Shown here in pieces: positions 47,670-59,282 of a DNA stretch of 64,000 nt; within the stretch, counting starts at the first letter, position 1, and every line of letters starts with the position of its first letter. The position numbers were made by a program, and so were the translations under genes. Below the pieces are notes generated by a model, which was not told the DNA's origin, did no database searches, and saw nothing but the letters and a program-made list of their open reading frames with translations. Source of the stretch: Mytilus californianus (taxonomy: Eukaryota > Mollusca > Bivalvia > Mytilida > Mytilidae); contig NW_026262734.1 in the NCBI RefSeq assembly GCF_021869535.1, positions 81,716,339-81,780,338 on the forward strand. Reading direction: 5' to 3'.

Positions 47670-47965
47670 AGGAGTGTTGGGGTCTCAAAAGACATGTTTG
47701 AACTCGCCGCATTTTGTGTCTGTCCCAAGTCAGGAACCTCTAGCATTTTGCTAGTCTTGTGTGTTTTTTAGTTTTGGTTCATTTCTGTGTTTCTTAGTTG
47801 AGTGTTGCGTCCATTTCGCTGAACTAGTATACATTAATGTTTAAGGGCCAGCTGAAAATCGCCTCTGGGTGCAGGATTTTTTCGCTGATTTGAAGACCCT
47901 TTGGTTGTTTTCTGCTATTTGGTCGGTTTGTTGTCACTTTGATACATACTCTTTTTCCATTCTCT
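47670..47965 (+). mobile_element. Degenerate Penelope-like 3' tail
   Basis: Aligns with 40010-40325: TGTCCCAAGTCAGGAACCTC, AGGGCCAGCTGAA, GGTGCAGGATTTTTTCGCTG, then TTGTTGTCACTTTGATACAT. More diverged than the 40-kb copy. Confidence 0.6.
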
Positions 47966-48071
47966 TTCCTATAGAATGGTTTGCACTTACGCGTTCACAA
48001 TTAAATACGTTTTTTTTTTCAATGCAAAAGCCTCCTGTTTTCATCTCGATCTTTTGGATTTATCCTGCTGA

Positions 48072-48545
48072 ATTTAGGCCTACCAACTCATCCCACTTTT
48101 GAAAAGTAGTTTTAATCCCGACTGCAAACTCGCCCCATTGATGAAAAGTTGTTTTAATCTCGACTTATGAAAAAAAGAATTGAATGAATACTGATAAAAA
48201 CCTTACGAGAGGCATCTTGTTTTTTACATCTTTTCTTTTGGTTGAAACAAAGAAGAAAGAAGTAAGTATCAGCATTTCTGTGACGTTGTTGGCTATTGTA
48301 CTGAATTGTTCATGACGTTTGTTTTCTGGTTAATATTAAACACTGTTTTACAAGATTAGGCAGTACAGTTAGAGAGATTGTACAGATTACACTATTTACC
48401 CTTTTTCATAAGTTGGGCGAGTTGGTAAGCAAGAGTGGACGGAGTTGGTACACAAGAGTGGGGCGCGTTGGTAAACAAGAGTGGGGCGCGTTGGTAGAAA
48501 TTTGGGCTAGCTGGTAAAAGAGTGGGCGATTTTGCAGTGGGTCAA
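48072..48545. mobile_element. Element with iterated CTACCAACTCGCCCCAC-type ends
   Basis: The left end has two motifs (CCTACCAACTCATCCCAC and CAAACTCGCCCCATTGATG, 48078-48140). The right end has four or five inverted copies, 25-26 bases apart (GAGTGGGGCGCGTTGGTA, 48410-48545). The 270-base interior has no ORF. Similar design to the elements at 2.28 and 18.3 kb. Confidence 0.45.
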
Positions 48546-50260
48546 GTTGTCTTGCTTCCAAATACAAAATAAAAACCAAAGAAGAAAAAGTACTGATTAC
48601 ATGTACTATGTAAACAGTATTACAGATAACAAACTTTTACAGTAGAGGACCAATATTTTTTAATACATTTTCAAATAATGCTTTACTTGTTTTGAGCAAG
48701 GTTGAAATTCATTATACATTTTAATTTGTAATACAGACTTCTTACTAATTAATATCGGCAACTGTTGTCTAAATATATACATGTAGCAATCACATTGAAA
48801 ATTTCAAAAAAGAACAAAAAGAACACAAAGTAGTACAATGCCTATGACAAATGAATATAAAGGGTTCTGATTTTTTTTTTAAATGATACAATTCATTTTT
48901 TTTTTGTATATGGTGATTTAAAACTACAATACCAATAATACAACATGAAAATATTTAACAACAATAGTAAAGCTATCACTTTGATCATTAAGTTTATCCT
49001 AATAGAGGAATCCGATGGACCCATTTTGAAATTGTTTTGTATTTTAGTGACTTTACCTTCTACAAAAGAGTTTTATTATTCGAACTGATCTAAATTCAAA
49101 CTAATATAGCTCGTCATTAAGAAAAAATTATTCAATTAAGCAGATATCTAGATATTTTGTTCAACGTGTGATATAAAAAAAACCTTGACATAATCGGGTT
49201 TCTTAAATAACAAAAGGATATCATAAATGTCATTTATTCAAGATTCTACCACGTCACCACGAGCAAAACAAGGCAATTGACAAAAATCTCCACAGACAGC
49301 GGGAATCAATGCCACATAAAAAAACACACAAATTTGTATATTGAATATCCAATTAACCCTAACTATCGATCGGCATGGTTCAAAGCTTTCAAGTTGACAT
49401 TGAATTTAAAATTAAATATGTTACAGTAATTCTAAACGCCAAGCATTCAACTGCCACATTTGTAAGGAAATGAGATTAGCTCAAGATTTCCCCTCCCGTT
49501 CTTAAATCTCAATAAAAATAAACAAAAATAAGCCAACAAATCAATTGATGACAGCTATTTAGCGGGCAATATGTTTTTCGTTAATGACGGTAAGTACATT
49601 ACGCATCTGCAAAGAAGAAACAATGGAAACTTGATTATTTCAAATTTAGATTAGAAATCATTCCTGTAAAAAATGTTGATCGACACTTACTTTCGAACTC
49701 GACCAAGATACAAATAGAGGCGAAAAATACCAAAGGAACATTCAAACGCACAAGTCGAAAATAAACTGACAATACCAAAAGAAAAAGACCAACAGACAAA
49801 AAACCCTTTGATATGACCCTTTGATATAAATCTCTTTAAATAAGACAACAAATGTTATCCCTGGAGCAATTACAAGCCAGTTTTCTAAAGAATTTATATT
49901 TCCGAAGGACACAATTCTTGTTAAATTGATCGGTGCTCATTTTCGAACTAGCCCAAGGTATTGTTAATATTAACCTTTGTCATAATTTCATAAATATCTT
50001 AAAAGAAATGTTCGCCATAGAGCTCTTTTAAATACAATTGTCCTTATCATTTATACTTCCAAGGGGCACAACTTCTTAAATAAAATTTATCAGCAATAAT
50101 TTTGACTTCCTCCGAGATAAAGTTAATATGACCTTTGATATAAAAAACTTGCAAAAGTTGACACGTGAGAGCTCTTAAAGACCGGACGAACGGATATCTG
50201 TTATTTCTATGTTTCAATCACTTCTGTTTTTATTGTGAATAAATGGAATTAGTTGGTAGA
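48546..50260. other. Unrecognised stretch with a small repeat fragment
   Basis: No gene seen. 49715-49800 carries a Penelope-like tail piece (AAAAATACCAAAGGAACATTCAAA). The rest is A+T-rich without motif or splice-supported exon. Confidence 0.35.
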
Positions 50261-50261
50261 T

Positions 50262-51960
50262 ATAAGAAGATGTGGTATGATTGCCAATGAGACAACTCTC
50301 TATCGAAGTCACAATTCGTAAAAGTAAAGCATTATAGGTCAAAGTACGGCCTTCAACACGGAGCCTTGGCTCACATCGAACAGCAAGCTACAAAGGGCCC
50401 CAAAAATTACTAGTGTAAAACCATTCAAACAGGAAAACAAACGGTCTAATCTATATAAAAAACGAGAAACGAGAAACACTTATGAACCACATCAACAAAC
50501 GACAACCACTGAACATCAGGTTCCTGACTTAGGACAGGTGCAAACAAATGCAGCGGGTTTAAACGTTTTAATAGGCGTCAACCTTCACCCTACCTGAAAC
50601 AATAGTGTAACATCACAACATAGAAAGACACACCATAAAATATCAATTGAAATGGCTTAACTCAATCAAAAGACATATTAACAAAAACAAGTGAATATAC
50701 ACTGAACGAATAAATTTGATCTATGACACAATGCAAATACAAAATCAATAAAACAAGGGGGTTAGATGTTTAACAATATCAGAAAGACAACCATAACCTT
50801 GGACAAAATGCCGCCAAATAAAATAACGTGCACAGGTAAATAAAAATAAGTTTGTTGTAAGGTATACATGGAGTACGGAAAAAAATTTTACAAAATAAAT
50901 TGTTTCTAGTACGAGAACAAAAGTGAAAATTTATATTCATACTAAACACTTATCAAAGGTGGTATATATGAAAAATAGTGAGACTAGATATTACACTGAA
51001 TAAGTAAACATTAAATAACAAAAACACACTACAAATTGTATCAACAGGTCAAATTAACACGAAAGTACGATTTGAGAGTACTCGCAGTTACTGACAGCTA
51101 GTTAAAAGCCAAAAACAATTAATAATAAAAAATCATGCATCAGAGACTAAAATCAACTAAAACACATCCCAGGGATTTAGTGTTTTAACGTCATGGACAG
51201 TCAAAGAAGACATGACTTGTGCAATGCCAAAATAAAAGTATTGACAGGCAGTAGGATAGTTAGGAGTTAACATGTTAATAAAATGTATAATGTAATTCAT
51301 AGATAGAGTAATCTCTATATAGGAAATGAACGTGGATTATTTAACGAAAAAATATCATCTAGATAACGGTAGGTATTGTTGAATGTATCAACCAAATGTA
51401 ACAATGACGTGTCTTTACTGAGTTTGGTCATAAACTGAGATTCATAGCAATACAGGAATAAATCTGCTATTAAAGGGGCGCAGTTAGTGCCCATAGGAAT
51501 GCCTACTACCTGTCGATACATTTTTCCGCCGAAACGTACATATATTTTGTCCAGGAGTAAATTTAAAGCTTCAATCATATCTTCCCTTTTCGTTACAGAA
51601 AAAGGCTTTAAACGAGTTACAGCAAATAAATTTGCAATGAGATTTTTCAAAAGACCATTTAATTAAATATGAAAACTTTTTATTGATAAGATTATGTGGA
51701 AGTGTAGTGTAGAGAGTAGAAAAATCATAACTGTCAACAGAATTAAAAGGACCATCAAAAGCACGTATTTTATCTAAATCTCTAATGAATTTTTAACACT
51801 CCAAAAATAATTAATACCATTATTTTCATAAGCTTTATTACAAAAGTTAATAGCAAGTTCTTTGATAGTAGTAAGGGAGGTAGTTAGAAGCATTGACAGA
51901 TTAGTAGTAGAACACTTACTATATGCGGAGATGAAACGGAATTTATATGGTTGTTTTTGT
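50262..51960 (-). mobile_element. Penelope-like retroelement copy retaining the RT catalytic core
   Basis: Minus-strand fragments: INYFWSVKNS-like, SYDFSTLYTTLPH-like (51950-51660, one frameshift), then an open 111-codon stretch (51650-51315) with KIYVRFGGKMYRQVVGIPMGTNCAPLIADLF and TYRYLDDIFSLNN. The GIPMGTNCAP box and YLDD motif are RT domains B and C as seen in Penelope-like elements. The coding region ends near 51300 and a tail of about 1 kb follows to 50262. The 5' half is absent. Confidence 0.8.
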
Positions 51961-52319
51961 AATTTAGGTTAACTATTTATTTGTATTAGTTTTTTTTTCT
52001 TTTGAATTGTTTTACCTTGAACAACATAGCACTAATATTTGAAGTAACTCAATAAAAAGTATACCATACAATTCATAAGTGTTGTGTGGTTCAACACAGT
52101 TAATGAACTTCACATATACACTGGAAAACTGAAAGATGACATTTGAAAATCTTAAATTGTAAAAATTATAGAATAAAAATTACAAGACAATCTTCATCTC
52201 AAATAAGTAAACACACATATACAAGAGTGAAGCATGAGATGAAGATATATATTTAAACTAAAATCTATTATGATTCAAGAAAATAAACCGGCTCTGTATG
52301 TCTATCATTTTGATCAAAT

Positions 52320-53262
52320 ACAATAATATGTATACCGAGTGTGAATTTGCATTGCTAAACGACGTGTCTCGGTATTTTGTACATCCAACATTCATGTATT
52401 TATTTTTGATGGTTTTTTTTATGGTTTCGGTTGAATAATGTGTTATGTCTTATCGTTTGTTGTCCAAATAATTATAAAATTGCCTTTCAATACCATCATT
52501 GTCATATTCCCGAATATGACTGTTATACCGAGTGTAAATTTGCAATGCTATACGATGTGTCTCGGTATTTTGTACATCCAACATTCATGTATTTATTTTT
52601 GATGTTTCTGTTATGGTTTCGGTTTGATAATCTGTTATGTCTTATCGTTTGTAGTCCAAATAATTATAAAATTGCCTTTCCATAACATCATTGTCATGAA
52701 AATTGTTTGGACGAATATTGTAAAAGTAATTGTATAAAGTTCGAGATTGCATGAAAGCTACGTAAGCACGTCACTGTTTTTGATATCATGTGGTGTTTGC
52801 CGTTGATGGAATATGTTCGTTGTTGTTCTGCGATTCTGTTGTGTCGACTATTATAACATTTGATTGTGCGTTTCTCTGTTATAAATGTTCTTGCGTGTTT
52901 TTGTGCTGTATTTCTGTCACGTAGTGTTGTCATTTTTGCGATATTTTTTAACATTGTAATAAAGCGGGAGGTTTGGCTAGCCATTAAACCAGGTTCAACC
53001 CACCATTTTTTCTTAAAATATCCTGTACCAAGTCAGGAATATGGCAGTTGTTATCAAATAGTTCTTTTCTATGTAGTTGGCGTTTGTTGTTGTTGCACTT
53101 CGGTGTTCCTGCTTTTCCTTTGTTTTCCTCTTATAGTTTATGTGTTTCCCTCGGTTTTGGTTTGTAACCCGGATTTGTTTTCTGACTTTTGAACAGCGGT
53201 ATACTACTGTTGCCTTTATATATAACCTCGGACTAAATGACAATATCATTGTACATGTGAAC
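52320..53262 (+). repeat. Long dispersed repeat, copy 1
   Basis: Inverted copy at 59990-60905. Contains a tandem duplication of about 202 bases (units starting near 52333 and 52535), then TGTCACGTAGTGTTGTCAT, AAGCGGGAGGTTTGGC and GACTTTTGAACAGCGGTATAC. The apparent ORFs are repeat shadows. Confidence 0.7.
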
Positions 53263-53469
53263 ATATTGTTAACACAACATAATAATACTGTTGGTAAACG
53301 ACAATATATTCATAGTTACATCAAACTAATCTTCCCTGATGCCCTAACATACAAATTACAATACAATCAAAAACAGATATTTACACATAGAGTGTGATGG
53401 GATATCGTTTTCATTTCAATCTTGTCACATTAGGTTGTTTTCTTGTATTGATAATCTTGAAAATCAAAA

Positions 53470-53650
53470 CCCCGTCATTGATACCATGATTAAAATTTTG
53501 TACGTAAGACGCGCGTTTTGTCTGCATAAACTGAAAAATGTTAAAAAGGCCAAATTAAGTACGAATTTAGAGAGCATTAAGGGCCCACAATTCAGAAAGG
53601 TTTTGTCAAATAAAGCTAAGGTAATTTGCTCCTATCATAACAGATAAACT
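53470..53650 (+). repeat. Dispersed mussel-type repeat fragment
   Basis: GTACGTAAGACGCGCGTTTTGTCTGCAT and GTTAAAAAGGCCAAATTAAGTACGAA are a block I recognise from memory as frequent in Mytilus. The 70-codon ORF across it is not treated as a gene. Confidence 0.4.
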
Positions 53651-54467
53651 AAGAGGGGTATTCATTTTATGAATATTTCTGGCATATCCAATTAGTCCAC
53701 CGCTAAATATGGAAATGAATAATTATTACGTAAACGTATGTCAAAAGAGTAAAATTTTAATTTTTGATTAAAATATCAGTTATATCAACTACCAATATAG
53801 AAAATAGTTTTCCTTCATCATGAGCTTGTGAAACGCTGGAGTTTATGTATGATTTCTATAACCACGTTACAGCTAGGGACTTCGTAATCGTTTAAGACAG
53901 AGAGGTTTTAAACTTTTTATAAAAAAGAAGGAAAACATCTTCTTTCATCGAAACTAAATTGAAAAGAGTGTCATGGGGTCATCCAATGTGCTCTTTCATA
54001 AAAAGAAGCGGGAAGTCAAAATTCATCAGTTGAGAAGAAACTGTCAATATTAAGGCAAACAATAAAAGTAACGAAAAGGCAACAACCCACAAATTACTTC
54101 ATAAAAAATCTTAATATAAGGAGAAACTTCACAAAAATAAACGGTTGATATTCTGGAAGGATAAACAGATCATGCTTCACTTATGGCACCTGTCGTGTTG
54201 CTCATGTAAAGTTAGAAATAATGGGACCAATCTCATTTAGTACAGTTATAATCCTTTTATCTTACCCTTAAAAATCACTCAATCCATATAAAGGTTCGTT
54301 TTTCCTCATTTTGATTTTAAGCATTTATATTTCGATTTCATGAAATGGGCAAATTATTGTTTACATTATAATGCCGAAAAAGTTTCAAAGAGTAAAATCA
54401 TTTGCTTGTTTAGTATCAGTTTCAGTATTAATTTTGTTAATTGTTGGTTTACTTCGTTTGTTTCGTG

Positions 54468-54740
54468 GTGGCCTCGGTGGCCGAGTGGTCTAAGTAGTTA
54501 CTACTGTAATCACTAGCCAGTCAACACTGAGGTTGTGAGTTCGAACCCCGCTTGTGCAGGTGCACTCGACTCCAATCTCAATTGACTAGGATTGTCAGTT
54601 TTCCTACGAAGGTCGGGGGTTTTCACCGGGCATTCCGGCTTCCTACACCAATAAAAACTGGCCGCCACGAAATAGCCCAAAAGCGGTGCTTAAAAGTGGC
54701 GTTAAAACACCAAAAATCAAAAATCAAATCAAATCGTTTG
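54468..54740 (+). repeat. tRNA-derived SINE with conserved central domain
   Basis: Head with A box (GGTGGCCGAGTGGTCTAAG) and B box (GTGAGTTCGAACCCCG), then a central block (CGGGGGTTTTCACCGGGCAT ... CCAATAAAAACTGGCCGCC) resembling a central domain shared among metazoan SINEs, and a short iterated 3' end (AAAAATCAAAAATCAAATC). About 270 bases, well preserved. Confidence 0.75.
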
Positions 54741-55003
54741 TTTCGTCTTGACTGCCATGAGCTTGCGTTTTATAGAAATAGTACACCATTCGTAAAATTG
54801 AGAATGGAAACGGGAATGTATCAATGAGACAACAACCCGACCATTCTTAATAAACCAAGTAAAATGACAATTTCAGTTGAAACTCCTGAAATATATTTTT
54901 TTATCAAATTGAACATACTTATTATAACTTTTTAACGTGTTTGTTTTTCTGTTTTATAATTAACAAATTTTCTTACAAAAAATAGAATAATTATTTTTCA
55001 ATA

Positions 55004-55210
55004 TTGATGTTTTTAAACAAGACTAGTACAGTGTCTGCATTTGCGTATCACAGTGATTGTTGGAAACACAGCCTTCGGTGTCATTGTGATTTAAAAAAGT
55101 GTAAAAGTGTGTCTTACCAATTTAAAAAAGACAATACGCAAGAATGCTATTTGTTTCAACACCACAGATCAACTTTGATATCACCCCAAGTTCAGACAAC
55201 GTGTGCATAA
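55004..55210 (+). other. Cysteine-rich open frame with PAN/apple-like spacing (doubtful)
   Basis: The plus-strand frame contains RCHCDLKKCKSVSYQF and ECYLFQHH, resembling the C-x3-C-x3-C-x-S-x-x-Y and C-x-L pattern of PAN domains, which are common in mussels. A possible acceptor (GACTAGTACAG) lies before it, but no donor follows and it overlaps the antisense leader candidate at 55180-55261. Could be chance. Confidence 0.2.
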
Positions 55211-55261
55211 ACCAACATAGCCCACAAAAGCTAAACTTTCTATCATATACAAACTCAACAT
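55180..55261 (-). CDS. Candidate alternative first exon with a signal-like leader (copy C2)
   Basis: ATG at 55261; MLSLYMIESLAFVGYVGLC then TRCLNLG, with a possible phase-2 donor (GGG|GTGATA). Phase 2 would fit the exon 2 used by gene A. A copy of the promoter-like block lies at 55389-55480. See the counterpart at 13850-13933. Confidence 0.3.
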
Positions 55262-56781
55262 AAGATAGATTTTAAAAACAAAAAACATCAATTCGTGAGA
55301 TCCATGAATTGTGAATGCTAAGATTTAACTACTGATGATAAATGAATATAGAAAATTATCAATCATTCCGAAATTTTTGATTCACGACCAAAATAAAATT
55401 CCAATACGGACGTAATTCATCCATAATCGAGAATATTTTGTATTTGGATACTTTTAATTATTTCCTGATATGTCATGAACTACATTTTATTTTACATCAA
55501 ACATAATTAATAAACATTATCCCGGAAAACATTACTTGATCGTATATAGAATAACTATGACGCATTTCCATATTTTTTCAGTTGTCTTAAAAATAAGTTT
55601 CGATAAACGTCACTGCGCATCATAGGTTTTTGAGTAAATAGCTGTAGAACCATTTTGATTGAAATTGATCGTATCAAAAACTTGTCAAAAGACAGATATA
55701 TTACTCAAGTAATAAATCTTTCATAATCATTTCCAAAGTGTTACCTTGCACATTGACACTGACCAAAGCTCATGAAAATAAAAAATAAAAATACAGGACT
55801 CAATTGAACGTTACAGCGAATGACAACTCTGGTCGAACAGATTTCATATATTCAGTATATTTAGTGTTTATGAAATGGTTTTGATAATTATGCAAGAAGT
55901 TGGTCTTTAGCGTATACCGAATGCATCCTATTTGTTAATGTAATCAGTTTACGCAAATGAAAAAAAAGTTTATATTGTACATCACTTTGAATATTTACAA
56001 GCTTATGATGTTCAATAGGTAAAAAAGTATAACAAACATATAGAACCTGAAGGCAAATTCAAAAAGGGGAAGTCCATAAAAACTGATAAGATTAAACGCT
56101 ATCAATCAACGTTTATTTTATTTACTATTAAAAAAACTATTTTTGTTACACATATTGCGACGTGATAACTGTATAGATAACTGTATTTCACAATTTGGAT
56201 GTACTTTGAAAATATGTTATACATGTGCAGTATTTTATAAATCTAGTACTTGCGTTTCTTGATCAACAATCATATTTATAAATGCACTCAATCTTTTCAG
56301 AATTCGCAGTTATTTAGCCCAATCATACTAGTATTGTGAACAAACTGAATTCTAAATAAACAGTTAAAAATATTACAGCAATTTCGTCAATATTTTCATT
56401 TATTATGACATAATATTGACATTGGTAAGTGATTTTCGCAGAGTCCAGTTCATTAAGGACACTTATTGCCTATTCATTTCAAATACAGTTTATTTTTTTC
56501 AGTACGATCATCGTTATATATGTATAAATATAAAAAAAAAAAAGAGGCAGACGTTACCAAAGGGACAATCATAGGTCAAAAATAACAGACAAAACAATGG
56601 TCAAAAAGAATAACTGTAAAAAGACAATCATCAATCCACAATGCACTCACTGTGCAATACGAAATTTAATTATCTATTTTTTTTAATCGCTACAATTAAA
56701 AATTAATCAACATTTTTCATGTTTGTTTATTCTTTAAAAGACTTCAATTGCTAATTATTAGTTAAAAGGGAAAATACTAAC

Positions 56782-56882
56782 CTTATATCATTGTCATAAC
56801 ATGTGTTGTTGTCATATCTTGACAAACACTGAACCACGGTACTTTTTAAAGTGAAGAACAAAATAATGAAGCCTCCCAACAT
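56782..56882 (-). CDS. Orphan exon 1 (copy C2): signal peptide
   Basis: ATG at 56882, leader MLGGFIILFFTLKSTVVQC, then LSRYDNNTCYDNDI, donor AAG|GTTAGT in phase 2, exactly as in gene A (101 coding bases). Intron 1 sequence (55.2-56.7 kb) aligns with that of gene A (13.7-15.1 kb), and a match to 13.6 kb persists at about 53.4 kb, but no further exons of this copy were found down to 46 kb. Either the gene is truncated or its exons have diverged beyond recognition. Confidence 0.65.
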
Positions 56883-56904
56883 TTCTCTTTCATGATCCAA
56901 ATAC

Positions 56905-56977
56905 AAGTCATATAGGGAAATAATTTAAATAGTAATACGGAATATTAAGTATTCTAATATTTTTGAGTGTTCCAGGA
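56905..56977 (-). promoter_or_regulatory. Promoter-like block before exon 1 of copy C2
   Basis: Same block as before gene A: CCTGGAACACTCA and ATTATTTCCCTATATGAC on the minus strand. It stops at about 56977, where copy C exon 6 begins. Confidence 0.5.
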
Positions 56978-57525
56978 TGTAATAAGACTGCTTAAAGGTT
57001 GTAAGTAGATTGACTGATCATCGTTACAATTTGTTGAACTTCCGGAACTTGCCGATTCACTGTCGTTTTACAGATTAGGACTGCATGAATTTTGATTTTC
57101 TAAGAAAATAAAAGTCTTCGCTGAAGAAAAAGTCTTCTGGCTTTGGTCCACCGTTTGACAACTTGAAATCTTGATATAGGACTGCTTATTGGCTATAAGT
57201 AGCTTGATCGATCATCGCTAACATTTGCTAATTTTCCGGAACTTCTCGAATTACCGTCATTTTCTAAATTAAGATTGCTTGTTTGTGGAACCAATATGCT
57301 GTCCAAATGACTATCGTCAATAGTTTCGTAAAGGCTTTCATGTAGTGCAAAAGGTTCCTGTGTTCCTTGTTTTTCTGATGTATGCACTTTCTCTTCAGTG
57401 GGTTTGTCACTTTTTGATTTTGACTTACGCATACGTTTCTCAACAAATTTTGAAATTCCAAAAAATCCAAGTAAACCAATAAAACTTATCACAGAATAAG
57501 ATTAGTAGTTCTATCTTTGATTGAC
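56978..57525 (-). pseudogene. Copy C exon 6: truncated transmembrane and tail exon
   Basis: The acceptor (TCAATTTGTAG) and first codons are recognisable, but a deletion near 57485-57500 disrupts the membrane helix and shifts frame. The tail (ALHESLYETIDDSHLDSILVPQ) ends in a stop after RSSYL near 57200. Homology continues to about 56978 and then breaks into the promoter block of C2, so the 3' end of the exon is lost. Exons 1 and 5 are also missing upstream. Confidence 0.72.
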
Positions 57526-58175
57526 CTACAAATTGAGTGTATTTTGTTAACAATTTCATGTAAACATATTCCAACTGATTTTTACAGTTCAATTTATGTT
57601 TTGGTGTTACATCAGTGCCATTTGAGCACTCAAATATATGATCTTATCCCGTTACATGCTTTACTCAGTAATTTAGAGGTTGTCGTTAGTTGGTGTCTAC
57701 CATATTTGTTTTTATTTTTTGGTAAAAAAAGGTCTTTGGTTTTCTCGTTTGAATTGTATTACATTATTTCTTTATGAGCCTTTTGTAGCTTACTTCACGA
57801 TATGGGTTAGGCTCATTGCCAAAGGCCTTATGGTGACCTTAAGTTACTTGTTATACATGAATCATATACTACAAAGATGTATAGAAATACATTCAGATAT
57901 GATTATCATGACTGTTTATTGTACATTAATTGAAATTCAACAGAGTTACTACACCACTGAATTGACTGTAAGCAAATTGTTTTCCCTAAAATATAAAAAT
58001 AAGATAAATAATTGCAATTTGCAAATTCACCTCTTTCGTCAAGCGATTTTAACCCAATAATGGGTCAAAGCTCGTGTCTTGTCTTGTTTCTATGTACACA
58101 CGAAATTACATTGTAGCAGTTTATCTTTTAAAGGAAAGGAAACATATACCAAAGGGACATTCATGGTCCAAAAAA

Positions 58176-58255
58176 GGTCCACTAGGGAAATAAATTCAAT
58201 AATGAAGTGGAATATTGTGTATTTTAAAGCTTTCGAGTGATTCAGGATACGTTTA
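58176..58255 (-). promoter_or_regulatory. Promoter-like block of copy C without its exon 1
   Basis: CACTCGAAAGCTTTAAAATACACAATATTCC-type order and ATTTATTTCCCTAGTGGACC on the minus strand match the block before exon 1 in other copies. Homology ends at TTCATGGTCC; the signal-peptide exon that should follow is replaced by a Penelope-like tail fragment (58130-58165). Confidence 0.5.
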
Positions 58256-58409
58256 CGTTTAAGTTTCAATATTTACGCGTAGTTTCCAATATCATTTAAT
58301 ATCTAATTTAAGTTAGATAGTTTTAGCTTGCTTTAAAAACTGTGAGCATTCTGTGAAACTGTATTGTTTATTGTACTTGAGTTTTTTGTATGATATTCTA
58401 TAACACTGC

Positions 58410-58620
58410 TCTCCTGATTGGTCTCGTGGGAGTGTGTTCGCCTCGAGAGCGGGAGGTCGTTAGTTCGAATTCCGACCGGGTCAAACAAAGACACTTACAT
58501 TGGTATTTGCTGTTTCAACGCTAAACACGCGGCATTTAAGAGTAAGAGCACATACTGGTCTGCTCAGAGTCAGAAATGTGTCCGGGTATGGTGCCTTTTC
58601 CTCCTGCAAACTGTTAGCTT
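58410..58620 (+). repeat. tRNA-derived SINE
   Basis: A-box-like GGTCTCGTGGGAGTGTGTTC and B box TTAGTTCGAATTCCG about 40 bases apart, followed by a non-tRNA body (CTGTTTCAACGCTAAACAC). Different family from the SINEs at 3.7 and 54.5 kb. Confidence 0.6.
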
Positions 58621-58679
58621 GTGAACTTACACGTTAAAAATCTGGCTCAGCGTGTCGGTCTGGCACAAAGCAGGATTAA

Positions 58680-59260
58680 TATTCATATTACATTTACATT
58701 TTATCGTCCTGAATATGCATTTAGTTTGCTGCTGGACGGCATCCATTATCATCATTTATTTTACCGTTACTATACAGTGAAGTGTTTTTTTACTAGGTTA
58801 TATTACACCTTCTTTAATTTCCACCGATTGGAATTAAAAAAAAAAAGACTAGTTATATTTTGCAACCAAACACTTGTGCCTGTTGGGATATCTTTGAGGG
58901 TTAATATCATTAAATTAACTCTGTATTTTTGAGTCATGGGGCGGTTTTGAGCTTATTAATCTGTATGGGCATATTTCTATTACAAAAGACTGCATGTTGA
59001 CTCTTAATGTTTTGATTTATCTGTGTCGTTGGGTTGCTGTTGTATTAATGTATAACTTTAACCTTTATCTTCTTTTATTTAAAACTAAAGGATTGACTTG
59101 GGTATAGAAATATTGACATATCTAGACTTCTCCCGTCCGACAGTATACCATTACAAAGGGGTGCGTCCGTTAAGCTGTTCGGATGTATAAATACGCAGCT
59201 TCACCTAGTCGAAATAGAAATGTCGTATATCCGATGCCTAGTGTAGTGAGGGTTACTGTA
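58680..59260. repeat. Dispersed repeat fragments
   Basis: 58695-58750 (CGTCCTGAATATGCATTTAG) and 59125-59245 (CCGTCCGACAGTATACC ... GTGCGTCCGTTAAGCTG) match pieces of the repeat inside the element at 18720-18960. Between them lies the distal 3' flank of copy D (around 59030-59100). Confidence 0.4.
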
Positions 59261-59282
59261 TCGTGTCATTATTGTTTTTACA

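Noticed and set aside
52431-52685. 84-codon ORF with repeated CLIVC-x-PNNYKIAF segments
   Set aside because: The protein repeat merely reflects a 202-bp tandem DNA repeat, also present in the inverted copy at 60.5-60.8 kb. No family motif.
58411-58485. tRNA gene
   Set aside because: Same reasoning: pol III boxes without a cloverleaf, followed by a SINE body.
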